Positions 5,455 through 6,738 of a DNA stretch of 6,738 bases are shown one piece after another. The stretch spans positions 1-6,738 of the forward strand of contig SKVE01000925.1 in assembly GCA_007129635.1 (NCBI GenBank), given 5' to 3'. This stretch comes from Planctomycetaceae bacterium. Lineage in GTDB: Bacteria > Planctomycetota > Planctomycetia > Pirellulales > Pirellulaceae. The translations under genes were made by a program, and so were the position numbers. The notes below the pieces were generated by a model. It was not told where the DNA came from and did no database searches. It was given only the letters and a program-made list of their open reading frames with translations. Position 1 is the stretch's first letter. Every line of letters starts with the position of its first letter.

Positions 5455-6633
5455 GTGTCGGATCGACCACGCGTCTACCTGGACAACGCAGCCACCAGTT
5501 GGCCCAAACCAGAGTCGGTCTATGCCGCTATCGATACGTACCAGCGTCAGTTGGGTGCACCGGCCGGGCGCAGCGCTTATCAGGAGGCGAATGAGGTCGA
5601 ACGGATGATCGATCGAACCCGTCGGCTGCTGGCGGAAACAATCCATGCCGAAACGCCGCAACGCATGATCTTTACCAGCAACGGTACGGACTCCTTGAAT
5701 CTGGCGCTCCACGGTCTGCTCCGGCCCGGCGATCATGTGGTGACCAGCGTGGTGGAACACAATTCGATGCTGCGCCCGCTTCGACACCTGGAACAACACG
5801 CGGATGTTCAGGTCAGTCGGATCGGATGCGATGGACGAGGTATCGTCGATCCCGACGAGATCCGAGCCGCTATCCGCCCGACAACTCGGTTGATCGCGCT
5901 GATCCATGCTTCGAATGTGACGGGTGCGTTGCAGCCCATCGAAGCGATTGGCCAGATCGCTCGGCAACACGAACTGCTGCTGTTGGTCGACGCCGCGCAA
6001 TCCGTGGGGCATGTGCCGGTGGATGTTCGGGCCATGCAGGCGGATCTGCTGGCGGCTCCTGGTCACAAGGCGCTGATGGGACCGCTGGGCAGCGGATGGC
6101 TGTACGTAGGACCACGTGCCCAACAGCATCTGGTGCCGGTGCGTCAGGGCGGCACGGGAACTCAAAGCGAATCGGATGTCCAGCCGGACAGCCTGCCCGA
6201 TCGCTACGAATCGGGGAATCATAACGTGCCGGCGATCGTAGGTCTGGGCGCTGGGTTGGAATTCGTACAGCAGCGAGGCATCCGAGCGTTGCGTCAGCAC
6301 GAGCAGACGCTGACCGATCGGTTATTAGACGGCCTGCAGAGCATCTCGGGCATCCGCGTCTATGGGCCCACCGATCGAAACGACCGAGTGGGCGTCGTGG
6401 GGATCACCGTAGACGGATGGCCGCCGCAGGAGTTGGCGACCGTGCTGGACACCGCGTACCGAGTCCAGGTACGGGCCGGTTTCCAATGCGCGCCGCTGCT
6501 GCACCGAGCGTTGGGAACCGCGCTGCAAGGCGGCACGCTGCGTCTGAGTCTGGGCGCGTGGAACACCACGGAGCACATCGATTCGGCGATCGAGGCTTTG
6601 ACCGACCTGGCCGCCGAAACGATGGCAAGCTGA
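5455..6633 (+). CDS. Cysteine desulfurase-like class V aminotransferase (PLP enzyme)
   Basis: A 392-residue PLP-dependent enzyme of the NifS/SufS (Csd-like) group, which removes sulfur from cysteine as an enzyme-bound persulfide. Landmarks: YLDNAATSWPKPE (8-20), SNGTDSLNLALHG (75-87), the PLP-stacking His102 in EHNSMLRPL, ASNVTG (152-157), DAAQSVGH (179-186) with Asp179 and Gln182, and the Schiff-base lysine Lys205 in APGHKALMGPLGSGWLYVG. RAGFQCAPLLHRALGT (340-355) puts Cys345 where the catalytic persulfide cysteine sits in SufS-like enzymes. Arg363 in LRLSLGAWNT is the likely substrate-carboxylate arginine. These patterns resemble the 'cysteine desulfurase family' typified by Enterococcus EF2568 (TIGR01977, from memory). 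At the usual GT-P/N position it reads ESGNHN. Two bases separate it from moaA, suggesting translational coupling and a sulfur-supply role in molybdenum cofactor synthesis; that role is inferred from context. SufS-like Fe-S work is the main alternative. Confidence 0.9.
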   Translation: MSDRPRVYLDNAATSWPKPESVYAAIDTYQRQLGAPAGRSAYQEANEVERMIDRTRRLLAETIHAETPQRMIFTSNGTDSLNLALHGLLRPGDHVVTSVVEHNSMLRPLRHLEQHADVQVSRIGCDGRGIVDPDEIRAAIRPTTRLIALIHASNVTGALQPIEAIGQIARQHELLLLVDAAQSVGHVPVDVRAMQADLLAAPGHKALMGPLGSGWLYVGPRAQQHLVPVRQGGTGTQSESDVQPDSLPDRYESGNHNVPAIVGLGAGLEFVQQRGIRALRQHEQTLTDRLLDGLQSISGIRVYGPTDRNDRVGVVGITVDGWPPQELATVLDTAYRVQVRAGFQCAPLLHRALGTALQGGTLRLSLGAWNTTEHIDSAIEALTDLAAETMAS

Positions 6634-6648
6634 GCCGCCGGGTAGCAT

Positions 6649-6685
6649 AAAAAGTAGGACGGATTGCCGTTCCTTCCTACTTTTC
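6649..6685 (+). terminator. Inverted repeat after the desulfurase gene; possible (bidirectional) terminator
   Basis: AAAAGTAGGA (6650-6659) pairs perfectly with TCCTACTTTT (6675-6684), giving a 10-bp stem with A- and T-runs on the outer sides and a 15-base loop, 16 bases after the stop codon. The loop bases can also fold with part of the left arm (AGGACGG with CCG-T-TCCT). The T-run is short (four) and the outer stem AT-rich, so termination strength is uncertain. Symmetry would let it act on both strands. Confidence 0.5.
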
Positions 6686-6738
6686 ATGAAACTCGCAGGG
6701 AATAATTTACCCGCAGCGCTGTGGCCGGTCTCGGACCG

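Noticed and set aside
5371..6300. Minus-strand 309-codon open frame opposite moaA's end and the desulfurase
   Set aside because: It lies antisense to two unmistakable enzyme genes with conserved active-site residues and has no family resemblance itself.
6686..6738. Possible start of a plus-strand gene (ATG at 6686, MKLAGNNLPAALWPV...)
   Set aside because: Open to the edge for only 17 codons, preceded by a pyrimidine-rich stretch with no ribosome binding site, and it begins right at the hairpin; cannot be supported from this window.
1..6738. CRISPR array, tRNA or complete insertion sequence
   Set aside because: No regularly spaced repeats, no cloverleaf-like segment with a T-loop GTTCRANNC box in context, and no transposase-like protein was seen.

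Overview
This 6.7 kb window looks like part of a planctomycete chromosome, probably from the Pirellulales/Rhodopirellula relatives. The clues are moderately high GC, an RHS core of the type common in that phylum, the style of the TruB and MoaA proteins, and genes that often lack a Shine-Dalgarno site. This assignment is inference from protein style, not a database match. Most of the window is ordinary core metabolism. I did not find a clearly new system.

Left half, minus strand, read from about 3.8 kb down to position 1. truB (tRNA pseudouridine-55 synthase) starts at 3794. After a 143-base gap comes a 629-residue protein of unknown function with TPR repeats (898-2787). After a 184-base gap with no gene comes the C-terminal part of an RHS-repeat protein (from 713, running off the left edge). 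The RHS open frame has no room for the usual long N-terminal repeat region, so it is probably a 5'-truncated remnant or detached RHS tip. truB and the TPR gene point the same way and may share a transcript.

Right half, plus strand. A tight cluster diverges from truB: moaE (3982-4428), moaA (4442-5452) and a class-V, PLP-dependent cysteine desulfurase-like gene (5455-6633). The gaps are 13 and 2 bases. MoaA carries out the first step of molybdenum cofactor synthesis. MoaE is the catalytic half of molybdopterin synthase, which puts the two dithiolene sulfurs onto cPMP. A desulfurase in the same operon could mobilise sulfur for MoaD thiocarboxylation or for sulfurating the finished cofactor. MoaC, MoaD and MoeB are not in the window. 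An inverted repeat after the last gene (6649-6685) may end the transcript.

The intergenic stretches are short (184, 143, 187 and 105 bases). They hold only candidate promoters facing truB and moaE, a small dyad upstream of the TPR gene, and the terminal hairpin. No tRNA, rRNA, CRISPR array or complete insertion sequence was seen.
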